Shown here: piece after piece, positions 34,469 through 43,800 of the stretch
Position numbering within the stretch: the stretch's first letter is position 1
Layout: every line of letters starts with the position of its first letter
Source: Schaalia suimastitidis DSM 15538
GTDB lineage: Bacteria; Actinomycetota; Actinomycetes; Actinomycetales; Actinomycetaceae
Direction: 5' to 3'
Assembly (NCBI RefSeq): GCF_000429105.1
Contig: NZ_AUBF01000006.1
Coordinates: 1 to 64,000 of the forward strand
Length of the DNA: 64,000 nucleotides
Translations under genes and position numbers: made by a program
Notes under the pieces: generated by a model
What the model saw: only the letters and a program-made list of their open reading frames with translations
The model's database searches: none
What the model was told of the DNA's origin: nothing

Positions 34469-36673
34469 ATGACTGATGCCCGCGTCGACCACTGCCATCC
34501 GCCTCGTGCCGCAAAAAAATACGGTTACCGTATTCGCAACATCCACGGCGCACATTTTGACGACCCGTGGGATTGGTTGCGTGACAAGCATGATCCTGAG
34601 GTTATTGCTCACCTCAACGCTGAAAACGCTTGGGCTGACACCATATGTGCGCCGCAACGCGATTTGGCTGAGGCCATCACGCAGGAGATTCGTTCCCACA
34701 CTGCGCTCACCGACGTCACGGTACCGGTACGCGACGGCGATTACTGGTGGTTTTCACGATGGGCCGAAGGGCAGCAATACCGCACGCATCACCGGATAGC
34801 TGCGCACAACAACCACCTGCCGATACCGAAGCCTGGTGTCGCATGGAGAGGCGAAGAACTCGTCCTCGACGAAAACCAACACGCTGTCGGCCACACGTAT
34901 TTTCAGCTCGGAGACCTTGTGCCCAGCCCCTGCGGACGCCTCGTCGCGTGGTCCCGCGATACGAGCGGCGACGAACGCTGGACGTGGACAGTGCAGGAGG
35001 CGGCCACGGGCACCGTAATTGACGAGGCGGTGCACGATACCGGGGTCGGCCTGGCGTGGGCAGCTGACTCGTCGGCTTTTATCTATACCCGTCTTGACGA
35101 GGCGTGGCGACAGCACGAAGTGTGGCTGCACCGCGTGGGCACGAGCGCCGATGAAGACCTTCTGCTCCTTCGTGAAGACGATGAACGTTTTGAGGTGTGG
35201 TTCTCCCCTAGCGCTGACCCACACCATGTCGCCATACACGCTGTGTCACCCACCACGGGTGAGGCGTGGTTGTGGCGCACGGCAACCCCTGAACAGGTCC
35301 CGCTCCCGCTCACTGGACGCCAGGCCTCGGTAATGGTCACTGTCGAACCCGCTGGGGACCACCTGTTGTTGATTCATACGCGCGACAGTGTCGAAGGTAC
35401 CCTCTGTGCTGCTCCGCTGCCCGCCGTCACCGTCACTACCGCATCTGAGCCACTGGCTCCACCATCGACCTGGGTACCTATCCGGCACGCGAGCGACGGG
35501 GAACGCCTCACGGAAGTAGAAGCCTATCGGGACTTCTGCGTCCTATCGTTGCGTTCCGGCTCCTTGACGCAAGTGGAACACCGTCTACGCACAGAAAAAC
35601 CCGCTGACAGTACCGATGCCTTGGACCTGACAACTCTTTGGGGACCAGGCGTCTTTGTCGAGGTCCCCTCCTCGGTGCGCACGATTTCGACAGCCCCTGC
35701 CGGGCGTTTTGTCGATCGACATTTCCGCATCACATATCACAGTGTCACCGTGCCACCCACCTGGGAAAATGTTGACCCGCGTACCGGGACACGCACCCGT
35801 TTAAAAACCTTGGAGGTCCCCTTATGGGATCCCAACGACTATGTTGAAGAGCGCGTATGGGTGCAGGCGCGCGATGGACACACCCAGATCCCTGTGACAC
35901 TCGTGCACCGACGAGACGCCCAACCCGATGGCACACATGCGGCGTGGCTCCACGGCTACGGCGCATATGAAATACCCTTTGATGCCGAGTTCTCTGCTCT
36001 GCGTCTGCCAGCGCTGCGTCGCGGCGTGGTTCACGCTATTGCGCATATCCGAGGTGGCGGCGAAATGGGGCGCGCATGGTATGAAGATGGGAAAGAACTC
36101 CGTAAAGTCAACACCTTCACTGATTTCCTTGATGTTGCCCAGTGGTTGGAAACGAGCGGGTGGGTTCAGCCGGGTCGCCTCATCGCTGAAGGACGTTCCG
36201 CTGGCGGCCTTTTGATGGGTGCCGTTGTGAATATGGATCCCACCCGCTTTGGAGCTGTTTTAGCTGGAGTGCCATTCGTTGATGCGCTCACAACGATCCT
36301 TGATGCATCTCTGCCATTGACTGCCGGCGAATGGGAAGAATGGGGAAATCCCATAACTGACGCCACTATTTACCGGGCGATGCGAGCTTATACGCCTTAT
36401 GAGAATGTTCGCGACGGGGTGGCGTATCCGGCGATGATGGTGACGACCTCACTCAATGACACGCGCGTATTCCATGTTGAACCTGCCAAATGGGTGCAGC
36501 GCCTGCGCGAAGCGACGACATCGGATACCCATCGTTGTCCGATTGTTTTGCGCACGGAAATGGTCGCTGGACACGGTGGGCCGTCAGGACGTGAAGGTCA
36601 CTGGAGGGCGCGCGCTGAAGAGTTTGCCTTTGCGCTGTCACGCGTTGACGCCACCATAAGGTTGGACGCATGA
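34469..36673 (+). CDS. ptrB: Oligopeptidase B (prolyl-oligopeptidase family S9)
   Basis: The 734-residue cytosolic serine peptidase has the S9A plan: an N-terminal segment (KYGYRIRNIHGAHFDDPWDWLRD), a seven-bladed propeller (about 70-420) and a C-terminal alpha/beta-hydrolase domain. The triad can be read as Ser577 in EGRSAGG, Asp664 in TSLNDTRV and His702 in MVAGHGGPSG. The HGYGAYEIPF and IAHIRGGGEMGR stretches are typical of oligopeptidase B, which cuts short peptides after Arg or Lys. The stop overlaps the start of the RNase HI gene (ATGA). Confidence 0.93.
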   Translation: MTDARVDHCHPPRAAKKYGYRIRNIHGAHFDDPWDWLRDKHDPEVIAHLNAENAWADTICAPQRDLAEAITQEIRSHTALTDVTVPVRDGDYWWFSRWAEGQQYRTHHRIAAHNNHLPIPKPGVAWRGEELVLDENQHAVGHTYFQLGDLVPSPCGRLVAWSRDTSGDERWTWTVQEAATGTVIDEAVHDTGVGLAWAADSSAFIYTRLDEAWRQHEVWLHRVGTSADEDLLLLREDDERFEVWFSPSADPHHVAIHAVSPTTGEAWLWRTATPEQVPLPLTGRQASVMVTVEPAGDHLLLIHTRDSVEGTLCAAPLPAVTVTTASEPLAPPSTWVPIRHASDGERLTEVEAYRDFCVLSLRSGSLTQVEHRLRTEKPADSTDALDLTTLWGPGVFVEVPSSVRTISTAPAGRFVDRHFRITYHSVTVPPTWENVDPRTGTRTRLKTLEVPLWDPNDYVEERVWVQARDGHTQIPVTLVHRRDAQPDGTHAAWLHGYGAYEIPFDAEFSALRLPALRRGVVHAIAHIRGGGEMGRAWYEDGKELRKVNTFTDFLDVAQWLETSGWVQPGRLIAEGRSAGGLLMGAVVNMDPTRFGAVLAGVPFVDALTTILDASLPLTAGEWEEWGNPITDATIYRAMRAYTPYENVRDGVAYPAMMVTTSLNDTRVFHVEPAKWVQRLREATTSDTHRCPIVLRTEMVAGHGGPSGREGHWRARAEEFAFALSRVDATIRLDA

Positions 36674-37719
36674 CGATCACAGCGGCAGCGGATGGTTCAT
36701 CGCTGGGCAATCCTGGCCCGGCAGGATGGGCGTGGGTAGTTTCAGAAGATATCTGGGCTGCTGGAGGCTGGAATGAAGGGACGAATAACCTCGGTGAGCT
36801 CACCGCTGTTTTGGAATTGTTGCGCGCCACCGCAGAAGCAGGGTTAGCTGATGAACCGTTGCATATTCTGGCCGATTCACAGTACGCCATTAATGTCGTC
36901 ACCAAGTGGAGGCACGGGTGGAAGCAACGCGGATGGACCAAAGCTGATAAGCAGCCCATTAAAAACCTTGACTTGATTCAAGCCATTGACCGAGCCATCG
37001 AAGGACGGAACGTCACCTTTGAATGGGTGAAAGGGCATGCGGGGCATCATCTCAACGAGATGGCTGACCTGCGGGCACGTTCCTGCGCTGAGGCATTCCG
37101 CGACGGTGTGCCACCTGAGTTGGGGCCTGGTTTTTCTGCTGATAACCTCATTGTTGGTGAAGACCCGTTTGATGGCACTGTCGGCGTGAGCAAGATCGGC
37201 GCCGGTGAGATCGACACTAGTGAGATCAGCGCTGCGGCACCATTGATTGTCGGCATTCAAGAACCTTCAGATACTCCACTGGACCACTCAATGCCGACCA
37301 GCACAATTGAGGCGCAACACCTGGGTGCGTTCGCGGATAAGTCAACGCTTCACAAGGCGCCCCACAGTAGCACTGCCACCACAGACCCTGCTTCGACCAC
37401 GCGTTCAGATGCGGAAGTCCTTGCAGCTCATGAGGCATATATTGTCGCGTGGCTCAAGGCTGACGAGGCTGCACTGGCACCCATCACCACCAACGACACT
37501 CGCCGTGTCTGGCCAGATGGCACCATCACCTCGACCTTGACGGGCAGGGCCCCACAGCACGCCACAATTGTGCACCCAAAGGTTCGCCAACTCGGACCCG
37601 GCGTATGGCTCATCCGGCACCTCTTACGATGGGACGGCGGAGGCAGCGTTGACGCGGCGATATGGGAGGCTTCGGATGATGGTTTGACGCTCATCCACCA
37701 CCAATCCACCCGCGCCTAA
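36670..37719 (+). CDS. rnhA: Ribonuclease HI with extra C-terminal NTF2-like domain
   Basis: Residues 1-145 are RNase HI, removing RNA from RNA-DNA hybrids: Asp8 in AAADGSSLGNPG, Glu in NNLGELTAVLELL, Asp in LADSQYAI and Asp in NEMADLRARS form the catalytic DEDD set, with the basic handle KWRHGWKQRGWTKADKQP. After a ~90-residue acidic/Ser-Thr linker, residues about 240-349 form a separate domain (DAEVLAAHEAYIVAWLKADE to VDAAIWEASDDGLTLIHHQS) that resembles DUF4440/NTF2-like hydrolase folds. Typical RNase HI has only the first part (about 155 residues). The start overlaps the peptidase stop. Confidence 0.88.
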   Translation: MTITAAADGSSLGNPGPAGWAWVVSEDIWAAGGWNEGTNNLGELTAVLELLRATAEAGLADEPLHILADSQYAINVVTKWRHGWKQRGWTKADKQPIKNLDLIQAIDRAIEGRNVTFEWVKGHAGHHLNEMADLRARSCAEAFRDGVPPELGPGFSADNLIVGEDPFDGTVGVSKIGAGEIDTSEISAAAPLIVGIQEPSDTPLDHSMPTSTIEAQHLGAFADKSTLHKAPHSSTATTDPASTTRSDAEVLAAHEAYIVAWLKADEAALAPITTNDTRRVWPDGTITSTLTGRAPQHATIVHPKVRQLGPGVWLIRHLLRWDGGGSVDAAIWEASDDGLTLIHHQSTRA

Positions 37720-37780
37720 CAAACTGGCACACGTGTAACAGCACCGAACCGATTACTGAATCAAAACCCCACACCGAACA

Positions 37781-38070
37781 ACACACCGTTTGGACCCTGC
37801 CCTACCGTTCCATGTGTTGACCCGGCAGAACACGTCTCCAATACCCCCATCCCACGCAGGTCAACACACCAAACGGAAGCACACCTACCGTTCCGTGTGT
37901 CGACACCAACGAGGGCACCCCTTTGTCCACCTCCAACGCACGAACAACACACCGTTTGGACCCTGCCCTACCGTTTGCTGTGTCGACGACAGAAAAACGT
38001 TCCCTTTAGTTGATCCTCACAACAGGTGAACACACCAAACGGAAGCACACCTTCCGCACGCTGTGTCGAC
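37781..38070. repeat. Array of four 41-bp imperfect palindromes with exact 83-bp period
   Basis: Four related 41-bp units start at 37781, 37864, 37947 and 38030, always 83 bases apart (41-bp unit, 42-bp spacer). Each begins ACACACC and ends TGTGT-Y-GAC, so the ends are complementary. Units 2 and 4 begin ACACACCAAACGG; units 1 and 3 begin ACACACCGTTTGG, where the inner CCAAACGG is replaced by its reverse complement. Spacers 1 and 3 resemble each other, so the locus is a tandem pair of a two-palindrome element (37781-37904 and 37947-38070). The same element recurs at 59407-59530. It is non-coding and resembles REP/BIME-type intergenic repeats. Confidence 0.85.
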
Positions 38071-38268
38071 CCGGTCTGTGCGGTGCTGGTAACCAATAGC
38101 AATCAGTACAGTGCCTGAATCAAGGTCCTTCACAACCACAGCTATTTCCACCGAAGCGGCAGCGCCTCCATACCCTTGCCCATACTTGCGCCCCACACCC
38201 ACACCGGCACCTGCACGCACAGCGGACTATTGGGCACCGCCACCAGTGGCAGTGCCACAATCGCATAT

Positions 38269-39033
38269 ATGACCCTTGGCCCACACGAGTACGGTATTGA
38301 GCTACGCGCCGTACCAGCCTCGCCTGTGCGTGCCGAGATCGCCGCCGGTTTAAGAATCACAGCACCTGCAGCACTAGGTTACGTGCCACTAGGTTTGGCT
38401 TTCGGTTTACTCGTCGCCCAATCGTCGTTGCCGTGGTGGATGGCACCTGCCTTGTCGCTCACCGCCTATTCAGGTTCGGTGGAGCTACTCATGGTGTCCC
38501 TGGCAGGAGGTGGAGCGCCGCTAGCCACCATTGCGGTGACAACGTTCCTAGTCAATGCTCGCCACGCTTTCTATGCCTTCTCCTTCCCTTTGCGGGCGGT
38601 GCGTGGGAAGGCAGCGCGCGCCTACTCCGTTTACGCCCTTGTTGACGAGGCCTACGCGCTTACGGTGGCACGCCCACATGGATGGACCAGCAGTCGCATA
38701 CTCACAATGCAAATATTCCTGCAATCCACGTGGGTGATTTCGGGCCTTATCGGGGTGACTTTGGGGTCTCTCATCCCAGCGAAAATTGATGGCCTAGATT
38801 TTGCGTTATGCGCCATGTTTATCACCCTTGCTTTAGATGCAGCACGCAGCCGTGAACATATCCCCTCCGTACTATTGGCTGGACTTGCACTTGTCGTAGC
38901 GTGGTTCTTATTCCGGGGCCAATGGTTAATTTCTACCCTGCTGCTTTTCGTTGCCTTACTTATTGGGCGTCATCTGTGGGAGCGCTACCTCACCGCCCGT
39001 GACCATGCTGCTAGGTGCACGGAGGCCCAATGA
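38269..39033 (+). CDS. azlC: AzlC-family branched-chain amino acid exporter, large subunit
   Basis: The 254-residue membrane protein has about seven hydrophobic segments and the AzlC pattern: AGLRITAPAALGYVPLGLAFG, then LSLTAYSGSVELLMV, NARHAFYAFSFPLR and LVDEAYALT. With AzlD it exports branched-chain amino acids or analogues. ATG at 38269 starts 20 residues before the first helix; 31 earlier open codons lie in repeat-derived sequence. The stop overlaps azlD (ATGA). Confidence 0.9.
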   Translation: MTLGPHEYGIELRAVPASPVRAEIAAGLRITAPAALGYVPLGLAFGLLVAQSSLPWWMAPALSLTAYSGSVELLMVSLAGGGAPLATIAVTTFLVNARHAFYAFSFPLRAVRGKAARAYSVYALVDEAYALTVARPHGWTSSRILTMQIFLQSTWVISGLIGVTLGSLIPAKIDGLDFALCAMFITLALDAARSREHIPSVLLAGLALVVAWFLFRGQWLISTLLLFVALLIGRHLWERYLTARDHAARCTEAQ

Positions 39034-39359
39034 CACCTACTGTGCAGTATCTGCTCGCAGTCCTTGCCATTGTTTTTGTCATTGACCTAGCGTTGCGTGC
39101 CCTTCCATTCGTTGTTCTTGAACCGCTGAAAGAGTCACATTTTGTTCGCAATATGGGCGCATGGATGCCTGTCGGTATCCTCCTCGTCCTTGCAGTGGTC
39201 ACTCTAGAAGGACACCTCATTGCCGTCCCGTCCCATGCGTGGGCTGCTCTTGTCGCCGCGGCGGTCACCGTTGCCACCCATCTTTTGTTCGGTCGTCGCA
39301 TGATGATCAGCATCGCCGCTGGTACGGCAACCTACGTGCTTTTACTTCACGTGCTCTAG
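39030..39359 (+). CDS. azlD: AzlD-family branched-chain amino acid exporter, small subunit
   Basis: The 109-residue protein has four membrane segments and the AzlD pattern FVIDLALRALPFVVLEPLKES with PVGILLVLAVVTLEG. It pairs with AzlC. The start overlaps the azlC stop (ATGA, 39030-39033), which rules out an ATG five codons earlier at 39015. Confidence 0.9.
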   Translation: MTPTVQYLLAVLAIVFVIDLALRALPFVVLEPLKESHFVRNMGAWMPVGILLVLAVVTLEGHLIAVPSHAWAALVAAAVTVATHLLFGRRMMISIAAGTATYVLLLHVL

Positions 39360-39369
39360 GCTTTTGCCT

Positions 39370-40707
39370 ATGCGCACCACACGTTACCGCCAATATGGCT
39401 GCACTATTTACGAACACCGCTTCGACATGCCTGCCGACCATACGAGGCCCAACGACGGTAATACCACCATCGAAGTTTTTGTCCGTGAGGTGGTACGTGA
39501 TGGAGGGGAAAACCTTCCTTACCTGCTGTATCTACAGGGCGGTCCAGGCTACGGGGCGCCTCGGCCAGGTAATTTCCACGACGGCTGGTTGGGACACCTC
39601 CTGAAGGACTACCGCCTGGTCCTCCTTGACCAACGCGGAACGGGACAGTCCACGCGCCTCGATGCGCGCCGCCTCGTCAATGATCCGCGTTTTTGCACCA
39701 CCTCCGGCACCCTTGACGCACCCGCCCTTGCTGCCTACCTCATGCTTTTTCGTCAAGACCAGATTGTGCGCGACGCCGAGGTTGTGCGCGAAGCGTTAAC
39801 GGGCGGCAAAATGTGGACCACCCTGGGTCAAAGTTTCGGTGGGTTTATTACCACCACGTACCTGTCTTTGGCACCGCATGCCATTGAAAAGTCATATATC
39901 ACTGGCGGCCTGCCGGGCATGGTGCATATCGACGATATTTACCGGCGCACCTACCAGGCTACTGCCGCACGCAACGAGGCGTACCTGCGTCGCCACAGTA
40001 ATGATGCGCAAGTCATTCGAGAGATTGCCGCGCACCTCCAAGACGTTGAGGAGTACCTCCCCAGCGGTGAGCGTCTGAGCACGCAGCGTTTTCGTATGCT
40101 CGGCCTTGGTTTAGGTACGCAGACACGAACGGACCTCCTGCATTATCTGCTGGAGGGCCCGTGGGTGCAGGTGAAAGGCACGCGACGCCTCTCCGAGCAA
40201 TTCCTTGAAGATATCGCTGCTGAACTTGCGATCACACCAATGTATGCCGTGCTCCACGAAACGATCTACGCTGGTGCGACACCGGCGCTTGCGGGCACTG
40301 CAACCGCATGGTCAGCTGACCGTTTGGCCGAGGAAGTGCCCGGTTTTGCCAAAGATGCGAATCCTTTAGATATGTCCGAACCGTATTATCTGACGGGCGA
40401 ACATATGATGCGGTCGCTCTTTACCGAAAGCCCTGCATTACGACCTTTCGCACAGGTGGTCGATATTTTGGCGACACGTACCGACTGGAATGCGGTTTAT
40501 TTGCCTGAGGTTCTGAGTGATCTAGACGTGCCGGTTGCGGCAGCGGTGTACTACGACGACATGTTTGTTCCACGGGAGTTGTCAATGGACACAGCAGCCC
40601 TCATGAAGAATGTACGCACCTGGGTGACCAGCGAGTATCAACATGACGGGTTGCGCGCGTCAGGATCGCAGGTAGTGGAGCACCTTCAGTCGCTGCTGAA
40701 TGAATAA
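39370..40707 (+). CDS. Alpha/beta hydrolase, proline iminopeptidase type (S33)
   Basis: The 445-residue cytosolic protein is an alpha/beta hydrolase with oxyanion loop LLYLQGGPGYGAPR (about residue 56), DQRGTGQS, and the nucleophile Ser in GQSFGG (about 158). These are the S33 tripeptidyl/prolyl aminopeptidase signatures; members of this length remove N-terminal Pro or other residues from short peptides. The late VPVAAAVYYDDMFVP segment should carry the acid residue. Start at ATG 39370, 10 bases after azlD; TTG two codons before is possible. Confidence 0.9.
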   Translation: MRTTRYRQYGCTIYEHRFDMPADHTRPNDGNTTIEVFVREVVRDGGENLPYLLYLQGGPGYGAPRPGNFHDGWLGHLLKDYRLVLLDQRGTGQSTRLDARRLVNDPRFCTTSGTLDAPALAAYLMLFRQDQIVRDAEVVREALTGGKMWTTLGQSFGGFITTTYLSLAPHAIEKSYITGGLPGMVHIDDIYRRTYQATAARNEAYLRRHSNDAQVIREIAAHLQDVEEYLPSGERLSTQRFRMLGLGLGTQTRTDLLHYLLEGPWVQVKGTRRLSEQFLEDIAAELAITPMYAVLHETIYAGATPALAGTATAWSADRLAEEVPGFAKDANPLDMSEPYYLTGEHMMRSLFTESPALRPFAQVVDILATRTDWNAVYLPEVLSDLDVPVAAAVYYDDMFVPRELSMDTAALMKNVRTWVTSEYQHDGLRASGSQVVEHLQSLLNE

Positions 40708-40816
40708 ATAAGGGTGCACGAAGCGTCGCTCACGGCGCCGACCAGCGCGTATACAAGATGCACGAGGCGTTATGTGCGCACTCTGCGCACCTCGCGGCGC
40801 TCGCGACCACGCATGC

Positions 40817-40852
40817 GCGTGCCGCTGCCCCATGAAAGAAGCAGCGGCACGC
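40817..40852. terminator. Bidirectional hairpin terminator between convergent genes
   Basis: A 12-bp perfect inverted repeat, GCGTGCCGCTGC (40817-40828) and GCAGCGGCACGC (40841-40852), lies between the S33 peptidase and the GH95 gene, which converge. No U-tract. Confidence 0.75.
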
Positions 40853-40872
40853 CCACAGCGACAGGGATTCGC

Positions 40873-43800
40873 CTAGTGGTCTTGGCGGCGTACCTTCATG
40901 GTCACTGCCCCCGCGGTTGCTAAGAGCATCGCGCAGGTGAGGAGCATAATGCCGTCAGACCCTGTCTTTGCCAGAGCTGAGCGCACTGTGCTGATCTTCG
41001 TTGTCTTCTGGCTGCCGACACTTGACGTGTCTTTCGTACCTGCAGTACCCGTATCGGTTTGTGATCCCGACTCAGTAGCATCACTTGCCTTCACGGTGAC
41101 CGGTATGCGGACTTGTCCAAATGACCCTTTCGCAACGATGTGATGCTGGCCAGCAGGGAAATCGGCAGGGACATTCCACACCAGTGACACTGTGCCCGAG
41201 GCAGGTACGGTGAGCGTTGCAATGTGGAGTGGGTCTGAGTGTGCCTCTAGGATCACTTCGTCTCCCGGGGTCAGGCCGTTCAATGTGATACGGATGGGTT
41301 GACCCGCAATGAGTTCGGAAGCACCCAGGTCGAATACTGGCATGGGATTTCCTCCACCCTGGTCTGGATCCGGGGTATCGATTGGCGGCTGTGCTGGGTC
41401 GCTTGGCTGTGCCGGGTCGGCAGCAAAACCATGTGTCCACGACGTTACGGCATCGTCAGCGAAGACGTATCCATTTGCTGGCGCTGCGGTCACGGTGATG
41501 CTGGCAGGTGGTGCCACCTTGACGGTACCTGTCACCACAACGTCGTCGACTGTGTAAATGACGCCTTCAACGTGATGAATGGTGTAGGACTTTGCGTCAT
41601 CATTCCACGTCGGTTCCAGTGGAGTGACCTGAGTTTCAAGTACGAAACGGTGGCTAAAGTCAATCGGCGCCTCATCGGGGATGTAGTAGCCGTCGTGCGG
41701 CACCGCAACGACTGTAACGGTACCCGTTTCTGTGGCGGCAACAGTGCCTGTGACGACTTCCCCATTGACGGTGTATGTCACGCCTTCCACTGTTGGAATC
41801 GTGTAGGCATGATCAGTGTCGTTCCATTCAGGTTCGATTGGTGTTACTGCCGTGGGCTGTGCTTTCACGGCGCCTGTTATCACGCCAATTTCAGCTACTG
41901 TCATATTGCCAGCGCCTGGCGCGTGCCGACTAATGCCACTGAGGCGAAGGTACTTGGCGTTGGTATTGAGTGGAACAATCTGAGCGCCTGCGGCGGTCGT
42001 GAAATTACCGGTGCTCACTGCGTCGCCCCAATTCACGCCGTCAGCAGACACGTGGATTTCGTAGGCATTGACGCGCCCATTTGTTGACCCGCCGGTGGTG
42101 CGAGCAGTGTAGGCAAAGCCGCAGATATCTGTCGCTTCAGGTAGTTGGACGGAAATCCAGTGTGGGCCTGCGCTAGTCCACGCGCTGTGCCAGAAGGTTG
42201 CAGCGTCGCCATCAACGGCTTTCACCATACCTGTTGGTTCAATCTCGGTGTGCTCAGAGGACGCCTGGTGAATCTGCGGTGTCGTCAGCTGTCCACAGGT
42301 TGCAGTCAGTGCCACCGACAGTTCGACCCGTTGTGTGCCGCTGGTGACGTTAAAGGGGAAGGTTTTGTCGCCGATGGCCCAATCGGTCCCTACCTGGAAG
42401 GTCACGCTACGGCTTTGGCCGGCCGGCACCTCGTCAATGGTTTGGGACCGGGTGTCCATGGTCCATCCTGCTGTGCGGGTTGGCCCTGCAACGACAACAT
42501 CGTTGAGTACCCCGTCGCCCACATTGTGCACATTCACCGTGATCTGTGAGGTGAGATTGCCGCTGATCGAGGTGGTGCTGGCGACGATATCGGCGCGCAG
42601 TGTCGGGAATCCCGACAGCGCATAGCTCTTACCGGCAACCGTTGGGAAGGTGATGTGGGTGTCGTCTAGGACCGTGATGTCGACCGTATTGCCGTCACTG
42701 TCGCGAACCGAGGCGTTGGCGGCGTGAGGGAAAGACAGCGTCGCTTGTCCGCCGTCGTAGGAGAGGACCTTGAGTTTTGTGAGAGAACCACCCACCCAAT
42801 CCATGTCGACTTCGAAGTTGCCGCGCGCACGCAGACCGTGGATCGAACCTTCGGACCACGCACTGGGTAGCGCAGGGAGGATATTCATGTAGTTGGCGTA
42901 GCGCTCGCCGTCACTTGCCACATAGGTGGCGTTGGACTGGAGCAGCATTTCGTTGACACCTGCGGTGTAACCAAAGTTGCCGTCAATTTGGAATGGGGGA
43001 TGCGAGTCGAAAAGGTTGGGGTACATCCCGTTGCGCATCAGGGAGTTCACCAGTTCGTATGCGCGCTCCCCTTCACCGGTGCGTGCCCACGAGGCGAGGC
43101 GTTGGGCAAGGCCCCAGCCGGTGGAGTTGGTTCCGCGTTCAGTCAGAGACACGATTGCCGCATTCATAAACTCGGGCTGGTCTGCTGTGATGAGGTCGCC
43201 GGGGAATAGTCCGAGCATGTGGGACAGGTGACGGTGTCCTGATTGGAAGCTTTGGATTCGGTTGCCGTTATTGTCGCTACCAAGCGCACCTTCGTGGTAC
43301 CACTCTTTGATTTGCCCGGAGTCGCCCACTTTAATGGGTTTGAGCAGGCTGAGGGTACATGCCCACGTGCGGTTGGCGTCGGCATTAACGAATGCGCCTT
43401 CGTTATTCCAGTCTTTGCTCCAGTTTTCAACGGTGCAGGCATCAACATTGCCGACAAGGTTCTGGTCAACGCCCAGGGCATTCGCCGCTTCAATAAGGTC
43501 ATTAAATAGCTGCCAAATCAGGACCTGTTCATACACGTTACCGTCGGTGGTGGGGCCATGTTCAGGTGAGTAGGCCGGTGACGACACTAAGCGTTGTTCG
43601 CCGTATACATCGGTTGATCGGTGGAGTAATTTCTCGGTGTAAAGGGTCGCGCTTTCTTTCAGCAGTGGGTAAATCTGGTCACGCAGCACTGTTGTATTGC
43701 CAGTGAATTCGTAGTATTCGTAGACGTTTTGGAGGATCCACGGCACTGCGGCAGGTGACCATCCCCAGGAGAACTGGTAGCCCGGCGTGGTCCATCCATA

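Noticed and set aside
37781-38070. CRISPR array (41-bp repeats, 42-bp spacers)
   Set aside because: The repeats differ strongly between units, spacers 1 and 3 are related to each other, the same pair recurs at another locus, and no cas gene is present. The pattern fits an interspersed palindromic element better.
41299-42087. 262-codon plus-strand frame opposite the GH95 gene
   Set aside because: Cys- and Trp-rich nonsense antisense to well-supported carbohydrate-binding domains.
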